Below, piece after piece: positions 9,271 to 18,581 of a stretch of DNA of 64,000 nucleotides. The stretch is from an uncultured Bacteroidia bacterium (GTDB lineage: Bacteria > Bacteroidota > Bacteroidia > Bacteroidales > F082). The stretch lies in the NCBI GenBank assembly GCA_902786745.1, contig CADADR010000004.1:144258-208257 (forward strand), written 5' to 3'. The notes under the pieces were generated by a model. That model was not told where the DNA came from and searched no databases. It was given only the letters and a program-made list of their open reading frames with translations. Position numbers and translations under genes: made by a program. Position 1 is the first letter of the stretch, and every line of letters begins with the position of its first letter.

Positions 9271-9408
9271 AGGTTCCCGCTTCGCGGGAATGGAGTTATA
9301 ATCATTTTATAAACCGCGGCGGCCTGTAACGCTTACAAACTGTAAACGCTACAAGCCGCCGCTGGTCATTTTATGCCTTACTCCATTCCCGCCGCCAGGC
9401 GGGAACCT
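9271..9408. repeat. Nested palindromic element, copy A (138 bp)
   Basis: First of five copies. The outer arms AGGTTCCCGC / GCGGGAACCT each lie in a small self-complementary hairpin flanked by TGGAGT / ACTCCA. An inner stem GCGGCGG / CCGCCGC encloses a roughly 30-base loop that itself holds inverted TGTAACG / CGCTACA words. It fills the gap between the convergent C10 protease and pfp genes, and its right end touches the pfp stop. It is the only candidate terminator for either gene. Its core is closest to that of copy C, in reverse orientation. Confidence 0.9.
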
Positions 9409-9409
9409 T

Positions 9410-10627
9410 TTACCACTTCAAGATCTTCTTGAAGTCGTAGTCCTCTGGATTGGGCAGGTAGGCCTTGGCCGCTTCGTAGTCGGCAGGGCTAATGTACTGC
9501 AGGCCTTCGTTGAAGATCAACTCGGCCTTCGGACCGTTGAGGTTGACCAAGCGCGGCTTGATCTTGCCGTTCTCGTCTTCCACGTCCTTCAGGTACAACG
9601 GCATGATCTCACCCTTCGGGTTGGTGGTGACCATAGCGCCACTCACGCCCTTGTCGAAGAGTTTCTTCACGCCGTAACCCAGCAGTGAGCAGTAAGTCAA
9701 GTCGTAGCCGTTGGGCTCGACACAACGGATGCCGTAACCGATTTCAACGGGACGACTCTTCACGTTGATGCCCAAGGTCTTCAAGCGCTGTTGCAACAAC
9801 AGATTGAAGATGTGTGCCTTACTCACGTTGCCCAGCTCGGGATGGCCATGTTCGTCGTAGGTGAAGGCCACACCCGACTTCTCGATTTCCTCATCGCTCA
9901 TAAAGTGGAACACGCCCTCGCTGATGATGACAACGCCGTAGTTGACACCCAAGAGTTTGCGTTTCACTATAGAGCTGACTACCAGCTTGATAATGGCATC
10001 GAAGGTCACTTCCGCGTTGTTGAACATCTCGGGGATGACCACCATCGGGCAGTGGCAGGCCGAAGTCATACCGAAAGCCAGGTGACCAGCCTCACGACCC
10101 ATGGCGGAGACCACAAACCAGTTGCCGCTCGTGCGGGCGTCTTCGTAGATGGTCTGCACCAGATGCACGGCAGCATCTTTGGCGGAGTAATAGCCAAAGG
10201 TCGGGCTGCCCTCAGGCAGCGGCAGGTCGTTATCGATGGTCTTTGGCACATGGATGTTTTGAATGGGGAAGCCGCTGCTGGCCAAGAACTTCGAGATGCG
10301 GTTGGCCGTCGATGCGGTGTCGTCGCCACCGATGGTGACCAACAATTTGATGTTGTTCTTGATGAAGAACTCCGTGTTGAACTCTTCGTTTTTCGGTTTG
10401 TAACGGCTCATCTTCAATGCCGAACCACCCTGCTTCAAGATGGCATCGGCATAGAGGAAGTCCATCTCGACCACATCGGGATTGGGTTTGAAGAGGTTCT
10501 TGTAGCCTTCGTTGAGGCCAAGGACACGATAACCGTCCTTAAGGAAGGTCTTCGCCACGGTGCTGATCACCGTGTTGATTCCAGGTGCCGGACCGCCGCC
10601 GGCGAGGATTACAATGGATTCTTTCAT
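9410..10627 (-). CDS. pfp: Pyrophosphate-dependent 6-phosphofructokinase
   Basis: Phosphorylates fructose 6-phosphate in glycolysis (405 residues). The GGGPAPGINTVI loop near the N-terminus and the MGREAGHLAFG stretch are PFK family motifs. Two diagnostic positions argue for pyrophosphate rather than ATP as donor: GGDDT instead of GGDGS, and PKTIDND instead of PGTIDND. These are respectively the Asp that blocks the ATP alpha-phosphate and the Lys that binds PPi. PPi-PFK is reversible, so the enzyme may also serve gluconeogenesis. The ATG at 10627 is chosen over a TTG at 10663 because MKESIVILAGGGPAPG is the usual start. The gene lies between repeat copies A and B. Confidence 0.88.
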   Translation of the reverse strand: MKESIVILAGGGPAPGINTVISTVAKTFLKDGYRVLGLNEGYKNLFKPNPDVVEMDFLYADAILKQGGSALKMSRYKPKNEEFNTEFFIKNNIKLLVTIGGDDTASTANRISKFLASSGFPIQNIHVPKTIDNDLPLPEGSPTFGYYSAKDAAVHLVQTIYEDARTSGNWFVVSAMGREAGHLAFGMTSACHCPMVVIPEMFNNAEVTFDAIIKLVVSSIVKRKLLGVNYGVVIISEGVFHFMSDEEIEKSGVAFTYDEHGHPELGNVSKAHIFNLLLQQRLKTLGINVKSRPVEIGYGIRCVEPNGYDLTYCSLLGYGVKKLFDKGVSGAMVTTNPKGEIMPLYLKDVEDENGKIKPRLVNLNGPKAELIFNEGLQYISPADYEAAKAYLPNPEDYDFKKILKW

Positions 10628-10669
10628 ATTTGAGGTTTTTAAAGAATTATAATTCAAACTCAACTGTTT

Positions 10670-10800
10670 GAGATTCCCCTGCGGGGAATGGAGTAAATCT
10701 TTTAGTTCCCAGCGGCGGTAGAACCTGTAATAAAGTCAGTAACCGTCTTTACCGCCGCTTGAAACACTTGACGTACACTCCATTCCCGTCAGGGAATCTC
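10670..10800. repeat. Nested palindromic element, copy B (131 bp)
   Basis: Outer hairpins GATTCCCCTGCGGGGAATGG and CATTCCCGTCAGGGAATC form a longer inverted pair ending GAGATTCCC / GGGAATCTC. The inner stem is AGCGGCGGTA / TACCGCCGCT. It sits between the GH92 stop and the pfp start on the minus strand, so it is transcribed if the two genes are read together. Its core resembles copies D and E but is more diverged. Confidence 0.9.
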
Positions 10801-10801
10801 A

Positions 10802-13800
10802 CTATTCTATCACCAATTCATCACAGAAGATCCAAGCCTTCTGTCCGGCGCCCACATGGCCTTCGGGACAGGTGCCGATGGTCTTGGCCACCATCTTCAC
10901 ATAACGGGCGTTGCAGCGCGGACGCACCTCCATCTCCTGGACGAAAGCACCATCGGCATCCACAGGCACATCGTTCTTCACCTTACCTACGCTACGGAAG
11001 TTGCGGCCGTCATCGCTGACGAAGTATTCCACCTCGGTAGGCATCCATATCCAAGAGTAGATCTCCTGCAGGAAACTACCTGCCAATCGATTGAGGCGTT
11101 TCGAAACGCCCAAGTCGACGGTGGCGATGAGGTCGACGCCATAGTAGCCTTGCCACGAGCCCGTGCGGAAGTTCTCGCCGCCGCGCTGGTGGTCGATCAA
11201 AGCCTTCAGACCACCGGCCTCGTATTGCTCGTTGTATTTGTTCTCCAGCTTCACGCTATGACGCGCGTCGATCAGATAATAGTGTGCGTCGATGGGCAGG
11301 CTCCAGCGGCCGTCCTGTAAGGCAGCGGCACGTATGTCGGTGGCCTCCTTCAGGCAGATGGGCTTCTCGTAGAGCAAAGCCGAATCGGAAGGCTCGGTGC
11401 CATCCAAGGTATAGTAGATCTTCACGCCTTCGACAGGATGGCTCATGCTGACCATGATGCTGTCGAAGAAGGTGTCGGAGTTGGCGTTGACAGTGGGCAC
11501 GATGACGATTTGTTCGCTGGGGATACGCATCACGGGGCAGTTCTCGGGTTGCGTGGCCCAAGGCGAGTTGTTCTTATCGGTCATGGTGAACTCGAGCGTG
11601 CCACCGTTAAACACCTCCTCGAAGGTGACGTAGCTACGCTCCAAGGGCTTGCCGTTCAGCTTGACGGACTTCACGTAACAGTTCTTGTTGCTCAAGCCCT
11701 TGGCGACGACTTCAAACTGCTTGCCGTTCTCGAAGGTCAGGCGGGTGCGCTCGAAGCGCGGAAGACCCAGCACATAATAACCCGAGGCGGGCGTGGCGGG
11801 ATAGAAGCCCATGGCGGAGAGCACACCCCAAGCCGACATCTGACCGCAGTCCTCGTTGCCAGCATAGCCGTCACGACGGTCGGTGTAAAAGTCGTCCATC
11901 ACCTTCTTCACATAGTATTGCGTCTTGGTGGGCTTGCCGACGAAGTTGTACATATACACGGTGTTGTGGCTCGGCTCGTTGCCGTGGGCATATTGGCCGA
12001 TGAGTCCCGTGATGTCAGGCTGTTCGCGACCCGTCAGGTTGGAGGGGGCGTTAAACAGGCCATCGAGTTTGGCCTCGTAGCCGTTCCAGCCGCCCATCAA
12101 GTCGACGTGACCATTCACGTCCTGTGGCACAAAGAAACCGTACTGATAGGAGTTGGCCTCGGTCAGCGTGAAGTTGACCTGTGCGGGGTCGAAGGGACGC
12201 ATCCAACCGCCATTGCGGCGACCTTGGAAGAACTGGTTCTCGGGATTGTAGATGTTCTTATAGCTCTGTGCGCGGGCATAAAACTCCTTGGCAATGTCGG
12301 TCTTGCCCAAGGCCTCGGCGAGGCGGGCAACACACCAGTCGTCGTAGGCATATTCGAGGGTTTTTGACGTGGCCTCACCTTCAACTTCGATCGGGATGTA
12401 GCCATATTTCATATAAGCGCCCATGCCGCGGAAGTCGTCCTTCGAGCTGGCCACCATAGCCTCGAGAGCCTTTTCGGCATCAAAGTCACGGATACCAGCG
12501 AAATAGGCATCGGCGATGACGGGAATGGCGTGGTTGCCAATCATGCAGTAGGTCTCGTTGGCAGCCAGCTCCCAGATGGGCAGCATGTGGTGCGGGTTGG
12601 TCTCGTACTTATTAATAAAGGTGTTGATGAAGTCGAGGGTGCGCTCACGCTGCATGAGGCTGAAGAGCGGGTGCAAGCTGCGGAAGGTATCCCACAGCGA
12701 GAAGACTGTATAGACAGGTCTCTCCGACTTATAGACCTGCAGGTCGTGGGCACGGTAGCGGCCGTCAGCATCGCTGAAGAGGTTAGGGGCCACCATACAG
12801 TGGTAGAGAGCCGTATAAAACACCGTCTTGTTCGACTCGTTGGGGTCGCTCACCTCGTAGCGTTTCATTTCGGCGTTCCATTTGTCGTAAGCCTTCTGCT
12901 TCAAGGCATCGAAGTCGAAGTCGCCATCGGCGAGCTCGGCTTTCAGGTTGTTCTTCGCGCCTTCCACGTCGACGGCGGAGAGGGCGATGCGCATCGTGAT
13001 TTCGCCATTAGACTCAGGAAACATAAAATAGGCTTTCATAGGCCTGCGATTGGGCAATGGTTTTCCCTCGACAAACGGACCATCATATTGATAACAAATC
13101 CATGGTTGAATCTCATCCTCATTAAATACAAAAGGTTTTGAAAACTCAGCATAGAAATACAGGTACTGGTCATTGGCCCAATCACGGGTACGGCGGAAAC
13201 CGCTGATGATGCGGTCATTTACCACGTTCAACTCGGTTTCATAAACATACTCGTCGTTGACACCGTGTTCCATATCAAGCATCAAACGTCCAAGTTTACC
13301 TTTCGGAAAAGTGCAACGCATCATGCCAACACGGTCACCCGTAGTCAGTTCCACTTTCACACTATCATCCAAAACCACGGAATAATAGCCCGCTTGAGCT
13401 TCTTCATCTTCGTGTTTAAAGCCTGCATGGCTATAAAGAGAATCACAACGCTCATACGCAGCAATATCTGGCAAATCCCAGTCCAATTTGAACTCTTCAG
13501 TAAACGGCATAAACCTAAAATCACCATAGTCGGAGCAGCCCGTGCCGCTGAGGTGGGTGGTGCTGAAGCCGAGGATGGTGTTGTCGGAGGTGTGGTAGCC
13601 CGAGCAGCCGTCCCAGTCGTTCATGCGGGTGTCGGGGCTGAACTGCACCATGCCGAAGGGCACCGTGGCGCCGGGGAAGGTGTGGCCGTGGCCGCCCGTG
13701 CCGATGAAGGGATCAACGTAATTGGCAGGGTCAGTGACATAGTCAGCCTTAGGCTGAGTGGAGCAAGCCGCAAGGGCGAGCAGCATCAAGGGTAATAGAA

Positions 13801-13810
13801 GCTTTTTCAT
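10802..13810 (-). CDS. GH92 alpha-mannosidase family lipoprotein with chitobiase-C and discoidin-like domains
   Basis: A 1002-residue lipoprotein (lipobox LALAAC, Cys16) of the Ca-dependent exo-alpha-mannosidase family GH92, which removes mannose from N-glycans. Family motifs are VDPFIGTGGHGHTFPGATVP (about residue 32), NDWDGCSGYHTSD, SGTGCSDYGD, SLWDTFRSLHPL and the C-terminal catalytic NEDCGQMSAWGVLSAMGFYP. Beyond about residue 770 come a chitobiase C-terminal-like module (IYYTLDGTEPSDSA) and an F5/8-type carbohydrate-binding fold (VDLGVSKRLNRLAGSF ... YFVSDDGRNF). It would act at the cell surface or in the periplasm. A stretch of roughly 13020-13520 is visibly richer in A/T codons than the rest of the gene. 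Confidence 0.92.
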   Translation of the reverse strand: MKKLLLPLMLLALAACSTQPKADYVTDPANYVDPFIGTGGHGHTFPGATVPFGMVQFSPDTRMNDWDGCSGYHTSDNTILGFSTTHLSGTGCSDYGDFRFMPFTEEFKLDWDLPDIAAYERCDSLYSHAGFKHEDEEAQAGYYSVVLDDSVKVELTTGDRVGMMRCTFPKGKLGRLMLDMEHGVNDEYVYETELNVVNDRIISGFRRTRDWANDQYLYFYAEFSKPFVFNEDEIQPWICYQYDGPFVEGKPLPNRRPMKAYFMFPESNGEITMRIALSAVDVEGAKNNLKAELADGDFDFDALKQKAYDKWNAEMKRYEVSDPNESNKTVFYTALYHCMVAPNLFSDADGRYRAHDLQVYKSERPVYTVFSLWDTFRSLHPLFSLMQRERTLDFINTFINKYETNPHHMLPIWELAANETYCMIGNHAIPVIADAYFAGIRDFDAEKALEAMVASSKDDFRGMGAYMKYGYIPIEVEGEATSKTLEYAYDDWCVARLAEALGKTDIAKEFYARAQSYKNIYNPENQFFQGRRNGGWMRPFDPAQVNFTLTEANSYQYGFFVPQDVNGHVDLMGGWNGYEAKLDGLFNAPSNLTGREQPDITGLIGQYAHGNEPSHNTVYMYNFVGKPTKTQYYVKKVMDDFYTDRRDGYAGNEDCGQMSAWGVLSAMGFYPATPASGYYVLGLPRFERTRLTFENGKQFEVVAKGLSNKNCYVKSVKLNGKPLERSYVTFEEVFNGGTLEFTMTDKNNSPWATQPENCPVMRIPSEQIVIVPTVNANSDTFFDSIMVSMSHPVEGVKIYYTLDGTEPSDSALLYEKPICLKEATDIRAAALQDGRWSLPIDAHYYLIDARHSVKLENKYNEQYEAGGLKALIDHQRGGENFRTGSWQGYYGVDLIATVDLGVSKRLNRLAGSFLQEIYSWIWMPTEVEYFVSDDGRNFRSVGKVKNDVPVDADGAFVQEMEVRPRCNARYVKMVAKTIGTCPEGHVGAGQKAWIFCDELVIE

Positions 13811-13902
13811 AGGTTAGCGTATTTGAGGGTGTAAAGATATAACAATTATCGGTTCAAACAGACAAAAAAATAAAATAAGATTGACCCCGTCGAACGCAAG
13901 GC

Positions 13903-14030
13903 GTTTCCCTGCGGGAATGGAGTTTACTTCCACCCGTTCCCCGCGGCGGCTTGTGCCGTTTACGTAACGTATGCGTTACCAGCCGCCGCGGATTACACAA
14001 AAAACAATTCTCCATTCCCGCAGGGAATCT
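13903..14030. repeat. Nested palindromic element, copy C (~128 bp)
   Basis: The left hairpin TTTCCCTGCGGGAATGG and right hairpin CATTCCCGCAGGGAATC are inverted to each other. The inner stem CCGCGGCGGCT (13941-13951) pairs with AGCCGCCGCGG (13981-13991). It lies in the 366-bp region between the divergent GH92 and Asp-box genes. The rest of that region holds only promoters. The core matches the reverse complement of copy A. Confidence 0.9.
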
Positions 14031-14116
14031 CTCCATTTTTCTTGGCACAGCTTTTGCATACAACTCCATTTGTACAAAAAATTGCCATTTTATGGCATAG
14101 TTTTTCTCAAAATGCT

Positions 14117-14124
14117 TATATTTG
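14117..14124 (+). promoter_or_regulatory. -7 element TATATTTG of the first Asp-box gene
   Basis: TAnnTTTG match 52 bases upstream of the ATG at 14177. Confidence 0.7.
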
Positions 14125-14176
14125 CAGCCCAAATTTTGAACATTATTATTCATTAACTAATTAAAAACAAACCATC

Positions 14177-16210
14177 ATGAAGAAAGTTTTATTCATGTCT
14201 CTTGCAATGGCCGTCGCCATGACCGGCTTTGCACAGAAAGTTATCGTGAACAAAAGCGAGATCGCGAACCAACCGGTCAAAATGAATGCTCGCGTTCTGA
14301 AAGGCAACGAAGCCCCTGCCATGAACTTCAGCCATGAAGTCATGCCCAAAGCTTCCACCCACCAATCGATGAGAGGTTATGACGAATACCAAATCATGAC
14401 CACTTACTACGACCTCCAATCCAACAGCGCATTAGGCAACCGTATCGCCACTTGGGACGACGGTAGCGCTGCCTTTGTTATGACTTGGGACAACACAAAC
14501 ACAACCTCTTACGGCAACCGTGGAACTGGCTACAACTACTTCGACGGCGAAAGCTTTGGCGATGAACCCGAGATGCGTATCGAAGACGCCTATGCAGGCT
14601 GGCCGAGCATTACTGCCGCTGGCGAAGGCGAAATCCTAGCCTCGCACTATGGCAGCAAGGTTCACCTCTTCAAGAGAGACGTGAAAGGCCAAGGTGAATG
14701 GACCAATATCTACAACACTCCTATCAACACCACCTGGCCGAGAGTTGCCACTACCCACAATGGCCAGTACGTTCATGTGGTGAGCTGTGAGCAAAGCAGC
14801 AGCAACAATTTGCAAAACTTCGCCTACTACTATCGTTCGACCGATGGCGGCCAAACCTTCAGCGAGCCCGCCTATCCTCCGTTGGTGGATGTCGAAAACG
14901 AATACAACTATGCTATCAGCGCTGACGATTATGTGATGGCTACCAATGGCGACAACGTTGCTATCCTCTATGCTGCCAACACTTACGACCTGTTCTACAT
15001 CATCTCTCACGACAATGGCGAAACTTGGGAAAAGCAAACCATTTGGAACTTCCCTTACGGCCACGCAGTTGACTGGACGAATGGCACTTACTCTGTTGAG
15101 ACCGACTCCATCTGGGCTCCCGATGGCTCAAGTAGCATCGCCATCGACGACTACGGCACCGTTCACGTCGCCTTCGGCCTGACCCGTTGGGTACCCAGTG
15201 AAGACCACGACGGTTCCTACACCTACTGGCCTTATACTGACGGCCTTGTCTATTGGAACTCCAACTACACCAACGAACAAGGCACGCACGAAATCCTAAA
15301 CTACGGCGAATGGAGTGGAGACGTCAACTTCCCCGAAATGGCTTTTAACGGTACTAACGGCATCAGCAGCACACTGAACGCTGAACGTATATGGGCCATG
15401 GCCGGTGAAGACAACTACAAGAACCTCTACGTCATCAGCGCCCCCGATGAAAACGGCGATGGCACTGTCGACTTCACCGACGCTTGGGACAACACCAACT
15501 ATCACTATCGCACTCACTGCCAGACCACCATGCCTGGTATCTCCGTCGATGAGAATGGCGACTTGATCATTGTTTACTCCACGCTCTCCGAATTGAGAGT
15601 CAACGCTGAGGCAGGACATCATTTCAGAAGTGCTTATGTCTCCGCCAGAGACCACAACGGAACTTGGTTTGAGAACTGCTACAACCTCAGCTCCGACTTT
15701 ATGCACGAATTGAGCGAGGTTTATCCTACCACTTCCGCCCCGAGAGGTATGAACGGCTCCTTCTGGGTCATGTATTCAGAAGACCAAAACATTGGTCTGT
15801 ATCTTGACTACACTGCTCCCGGTGGCTCTAGCACCCCGAACAACAACAACATGGGTGTCCTTACTGAGAACTACATCTTTGCCGTGAAGATCACTCCTTC
15901 ACCCGAAGATCCCGGTATGGAAACTTGGAGCGTCGAAGAAAACGAAGCCGTCAACCCGATGACCACCACCCGCGTGTATCCTAACCCTGCCACCGACGTC
16001 CTGAACATCGAAGTGAATGCCTCGCAGGCTTCCGAGATGAGCATCAACGTCTACAACATCATGGGTCAGAACGTGATGAGCAAGAACGTGAACATCACCA
16101 CCGGCATGAACACCCGCAGCATCAGCACCAGCGAGCTGAACAGCGGCATCTACTTCGTGACCGTCAAGGCCAACGGCTTTGAGAACACCATGAAGTTCAT
16201 CGTGAAGTAA
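14177..16210 (+). CDS. Secreted Asp-box (sialidase-like propeller) protein with T9SS tail, paralogue 1
   Basis: This 677-residue protein has a signal peptide (about residues 1-19, ending TGFAQ) and a beta-propeller-like body. BNR/Asp-box motifs are visible as STDGGQTF and SHDNGETW. The tail is a type A T9SS sorting domain (VYPNPATDVLNIEV ... GIYFVTVKANG). It is the most diverged of three neighbouring paralogues. All three share the early -Y-D-Q-S-N- segment and a DRGTG or NRGTG motif. Asp-box propellers occur in sialidases and other glycosidases, but the catalytic Arg triad and Tyr/Glu of sialidases cannot be placed with confidence. Enzymatic activity is therefore not claimed; a glycan-binding or adhesive role is equally possible. 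Confidence 0.8.
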   Translation: MKKVLFMSLAMAVAMTGFAQKVIVNKSEIANQPVKMNARVLKGNEAPAMNFSHEVMPKASTHQSMRGYDEYQIMTTYYDLQSNSALGNRIATWDDGSAAFVMTWDNTNTTSYGNRGTGYNYFDGESFGDEPEMRIEDAYAGWPSITAAGEGEILASHYGSKVHLFKRDVKGQGEWTNIYNTPINTTWPRVATTHNGQYVHVVSCEQSSSNNLQNFAYYYRSTDGGQTFSEPAYPPLVDVENEYNYAISADDYVMATNGDNVAILYAANTYDLFYIISHDNGETWEKQTIWNFPYGHAVDWTNGTYSVETDSIWAPDGSSSIAIDDYGTVHVAFGLTRWVPSEDHDGSYTYWPYTDGLVYWNSNYTNEQGTHEILNYGEWSGDVNFPEMAFNGTNGISSTLNAERIWAMAGEDNYKNLYVISAPDENGDGTVDFTDAWDNTNYHYRTHCQTTMPGISVDENGDLIIVYSTLSELRVNAEAGHHFRSAYVSARDHNGTWFENCYNLSSDFMHELSEVYPTTSAPRGMNGSFWVMYSEDQNIGLYLDYTAPGGSSTPNNNNMGVLTENYIFAVKITPSPEDPGMETWSVEENEAVNPMTTTRVYPNPATDVLNIEVNASQASEMSINVYNIMGQNVMSKNVNITTGMNTRSISTSELNSGIYFVTVKANGFENTMKFIVK

Positions 16211-16225
16211 GTCTGACTTACATCG

Positions 16226-16269
16226 TTTGACAAAAAAAGGAGGCTGCGGCCTCCTTTTTTTTTGTCAAA
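16226..16269 (+). terminator. Terminator of Asp-box gene 1
   Basis: Long hairpin: AGGAGGC/GCCTCCT with A/T runs, extended at its base by TTTGACA/TGTCAAA. Confidence 0.9.
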
Positions 16270-16273
16270 CCAC

Positions 16274-16302
16274 TTGCGGTTTAAGAAAAAGCATTATCTT
16301 TG
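16274..16302 (+). promoter_or_regulatory. Promoter of Asp-box gene 2 (-33 TTGC, -7 TATCTTTG)
   Basis: CACTTGCG is followed, 17 bases after its TTGC, by TATCTTTGCCCTCAAAT. The promoter of Asp-box gene 3 has the same CACTTGCG and TTATCTTTGCCCTCAAAT words at the same spacing, so the promoter was duplicated with the gene. Confidence 0.8.
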
Positions 16303-16366
16303 CCCTCAAATTGCCAAAAAAGCAAACACAAACAAAAAACTCAATTATTAATCAAACACATTCAAA

Positions 16367-18289
16367 ATGAAAAAGTTATTTACTTTAGCTTTAGTCTTGT
16401 TGGTGGCCACCTTTGGCTACTCACAAGTGAGACAAATGTCGTCAAGCGACGTTAAGAACAAAGTTGCCACCATGCAAGTGACCAAAGGCATGGAAAGCTT
16501 CGAGAACGTGCAAATCGAGCCTAACATGATGCGCACCGACGGCGAACTCGACTGGACGACCTACGACTGGCAGTCGAACGCTGGTGCTCGCACCTGGACC
16601 ATCGTTTGGCCCGACAACAAGATCAACTTCGGCTACACCATGGCTGTAGACCCCAATTTCACTGACCGTGGTACTGGCATTGGCACTTACGATTACAACA
16701 ACGACGAATGGATTCCGCTGGGTGGTCGTATCGAGAACGAAAAGACCGGCTTCGGCTCCATCGCCCGCTACAAGGAAAACGGCATCGTTGTGGCCGCCCA
16801 CACCGCCAGCAACATGGGTGTCTACATCGTTGAGGACAAGGACAACATGACACCTAACAGCGTCCCCGCCTCCCTTTACACCAACAATGGTTCCTACACG
16901 CACCCCGCTGTGATGACCTCCGGTGCCAACCGTGACATCATCCACGTCGTCTGCGGTAACTTCGATGACAGCACTCTCCCCATCAAGTATTGGCGTTCAA
17001 CCGACGGCCAAAGCTGGGACGAGGCCGAATTGGTCCTTCCCTTCATCGAAGAGGCTGGCGCTGACTGGGGTACCAACGATTACTATTGGATGGAGACCAC
17101 CGAAGACAACTGCCTCGCCCTCGTCGTCAACAGTGCTTGGAGCGATGGTATGGTGTTATACAGCTATGACGATGGTCAGACCTGGGAAAAGAAGACCTTC
17201 TATCATCACCCTGGCGTTAATGTAGACTATGGTGAGGATAGAGTGGCTTTCTTATATCCTCGTTGGACTTCTGCCCAGTGGGGTATCAACGGCGAACTCT
17301 GCATGGCCTATTCCTTCAACGGTACTAATAGCTATGCTGGCAACGCAAATAGCGGCTACTATCCTGGCATCGGCGGTGTCGCCTATTGGAGCGAGAACCT
17401 GCCTTACCATGGCGAGACCCAACCTCAATTTGGTGTCGACCCGACCAACCCCATGCCTCCCGTCCCCGGCAACCCCTTCATCATGGATTCTTCCTATATC
17501 ATGCAAGACATTTATGAAAGCTGGATGCTCTTCAGCGAGCAGACACACGACATTTGGCCTGAATATATGGGCTACCTTGCCCCGTTGGACGATGATGGCA
17601 ACCCGGAAGGTCCCTTGTACGACGACGTCACTGGCTGGAACATTGAAGACTTGACCAAGCATGGCCCTTACAATAGTGGCTCTGTTGACTTCCCCGTCCT
17701 TTGCCTATTGCCTGACTGCGGTGGCTACGACATGGTTGCCGTTTGGAGTGGCATGGATGAGAACCACATGGATGCTAACACTGGCAATTTCTTCTATAAA
17801 CTCTTCGCCAGCTATTCGGGCGATGGTGGCCGCACTTGGGCACATCAAATCCAGCTGACCAACGACTTCATGTATGACCTCTCTGAATGCGTCTATCCTC
17901 AAGCCGCTGTGATCGGAACGACCCTCGTGATTGCCGTTCAGATGGACGGTGCTCCTGGCACCTATGTCCAAAGCGACGATACTGAAGCTAGCGACAACTA
18001 CTACCAAGGCCTGACCTTCGAACTGAACGACCTCTTCCCGGATGCCGGTGTTGGCGTGCCGGAAGTGAGCCACAACACACACATGAGCATCTATCCTAAC
18101 CCCGCCACCGACCAAATCGGTGTCACCCTCAGCCAAAATGCCGACATCACCATCTACAACATGATGGGTCAAGTCGTCATGACCACTGAAGGCCACGCTG
18201 GTGTCAACAGCATCAACATCAGCAACCTCACCGCTGGCATCTACTTTGTCAATGCCGGTAGCGAAACCCAGAAGATCGTCGTGAAGTAA
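16367..18289 (+). CDS. Secreted Asp-box protein with T9SS tail, paralogue 2
   Basis: This 640-residue close paralogue of the next gene has the near-identical signal sequence MKKLFTLALVLLVATFGYSQ. The body carries three Asp boxes (STDGQSW, SYDDGQTW, SGDGGRTW). The phrase GNPFIMDSSYIMQDIYESW is shared with gene 3. The type A sorting domain (IYPNPATDQIGVTLSQNADI ... GIYFVNAGSETQKIVVK at the end) is very similar to that of gene 3. It would be exported to the surface by T9SS. As with gene 1, a propeller fold is likely but catalysis cannot be shown. The gene has its own promoter and terminator. Confidence 0.8.
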   Translation: MKKLFTLALVLLVATFGYSQVRQMSSSDVKNKVATMQVTKGMESFENVQIEPNMMRTDGELDWTTYDWQSNAGARTWTIVWPDNKINFGYTMAVDPNFTDRGTGIGTYDYNNDEWIPLGGRIENEKTGFGSIARYKENGIVVAAHTASNMGVYIVEDKDNMTPNSVPASLYTNNGSYTHPAVMTSGANRDIIHVVCGNFDDSTLPIKYWRSTDGQSWDEAELVLPFIEEAGADWGTNDYYWMETTEDNCLALVVNSAWSDGMVLYSYDDGQTWEKKTFYHHPGVNVDYGEDRVAFLYPRWTSAQWGINGELCMAYSFNGTNSYAGNANSGYYPGIGGVAYWSENLPYHGETQPQFGVDPTNPMPPVPGNPFIMDSSYIMQDIYESWMLFSEQTHDIWPEYMGYLAPLDDDGNPEGPLYDDVTGWNIEDLTKHGPYNSGSVDFPVLCLLPDCGGYDMVAVWSGMDENHMDANTGNFFYKLFASYSGDGGRTWAHQIQLTNDFMYDLSECVYPQAAVIGTTLVIAVQMDGAPGTYVQSDDTEASDNYYQGLTFELNDLFPDAGVGVPEVSHNTHMSIYPNPATDQIGVTLSQNADITIYNMMGQVVMTTEGHAGVNSINISNLTAGIYFVNAGSETQKIVVK

Positions 18290-18308
18290 TTCACCATATA
18301 CTTCTAAA

Positions 18309-18341
18309 GCAAAAAAAGGAGGCATTGCCTCCTTTTTTTGT
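18309..18341 (+). terminator. Terminator of Asp-box gene 2
   Basis: Hairpin AGGAGGCA/TGCCTCCT between A7 and T7 runs. Confidence 0.9.
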
Positions 18342-18351
18342 TGCTTTTCAC

Positions 18352-18479
18352 GAGATTCCCTTCGGGAATGGCGTAATCCGTTCTTGTTACCAGCGGCGGC
18401 ATGAACCAGTTACCAACTTGTAGCAGTTTCATCCGCCGCATGTAAACTTGTTATTATTCTCCATTCCCGAAGGGAATCT
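18352..18479. repeat. Nested palindromic element, copy D (128 bp)
   Basis: Outer hairpins GATTCCCTTCGGGAATGG and CATTCCCGAAGGGAATC; inner stem GCGGCGG / CCGCCGC. The core ATGAACCAGTTACCAACTTG is found, reverse-complemented, in copy E 12 kb away. The flanking spacers align too (TTACCAGCGGCGG, CCGCCGCAT-TAAACTT). It lies directly after a strong terminator and before the promoter of Asp-box gene 3. Confidence 0.92.
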
Positions 18480-18489
18480 AAAAAAACAC

Positions 18490-18518
18490 TTGCGTATAAA
18501 GAATATTTATTATCTTTG
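18490..18518 (+). promoter_or_regulatory. Promoter of Asp-box gene 3 (-33 TTGC, -7 TATCTTTG)
   Basis: CACTTGCG then TATCTTTGCCCTCAAAT, the same words and spacing as upstream of Asp-box gene 2. Confidence 0.8.
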
Positions 18519-18581
18519 CCCTCAAATAACCGAATTACGAACACAACTAACTAACCTATTATTAATCAAAACCCGTTAAAA

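Noticed and set aside
10759..11019. 86-codon plus-strand ORF starting in repeat copy B
   Set aside because: It overlaps the end of the GH92 gene antisense and begins inside the palindrome.
13854..14153. 99-codon minus-strand ORF upstream of the first Asp-box gene
   Set aside because: It runs across repeat copy C and the divergent promoters, has no family features, and its composition follows the palindrome.
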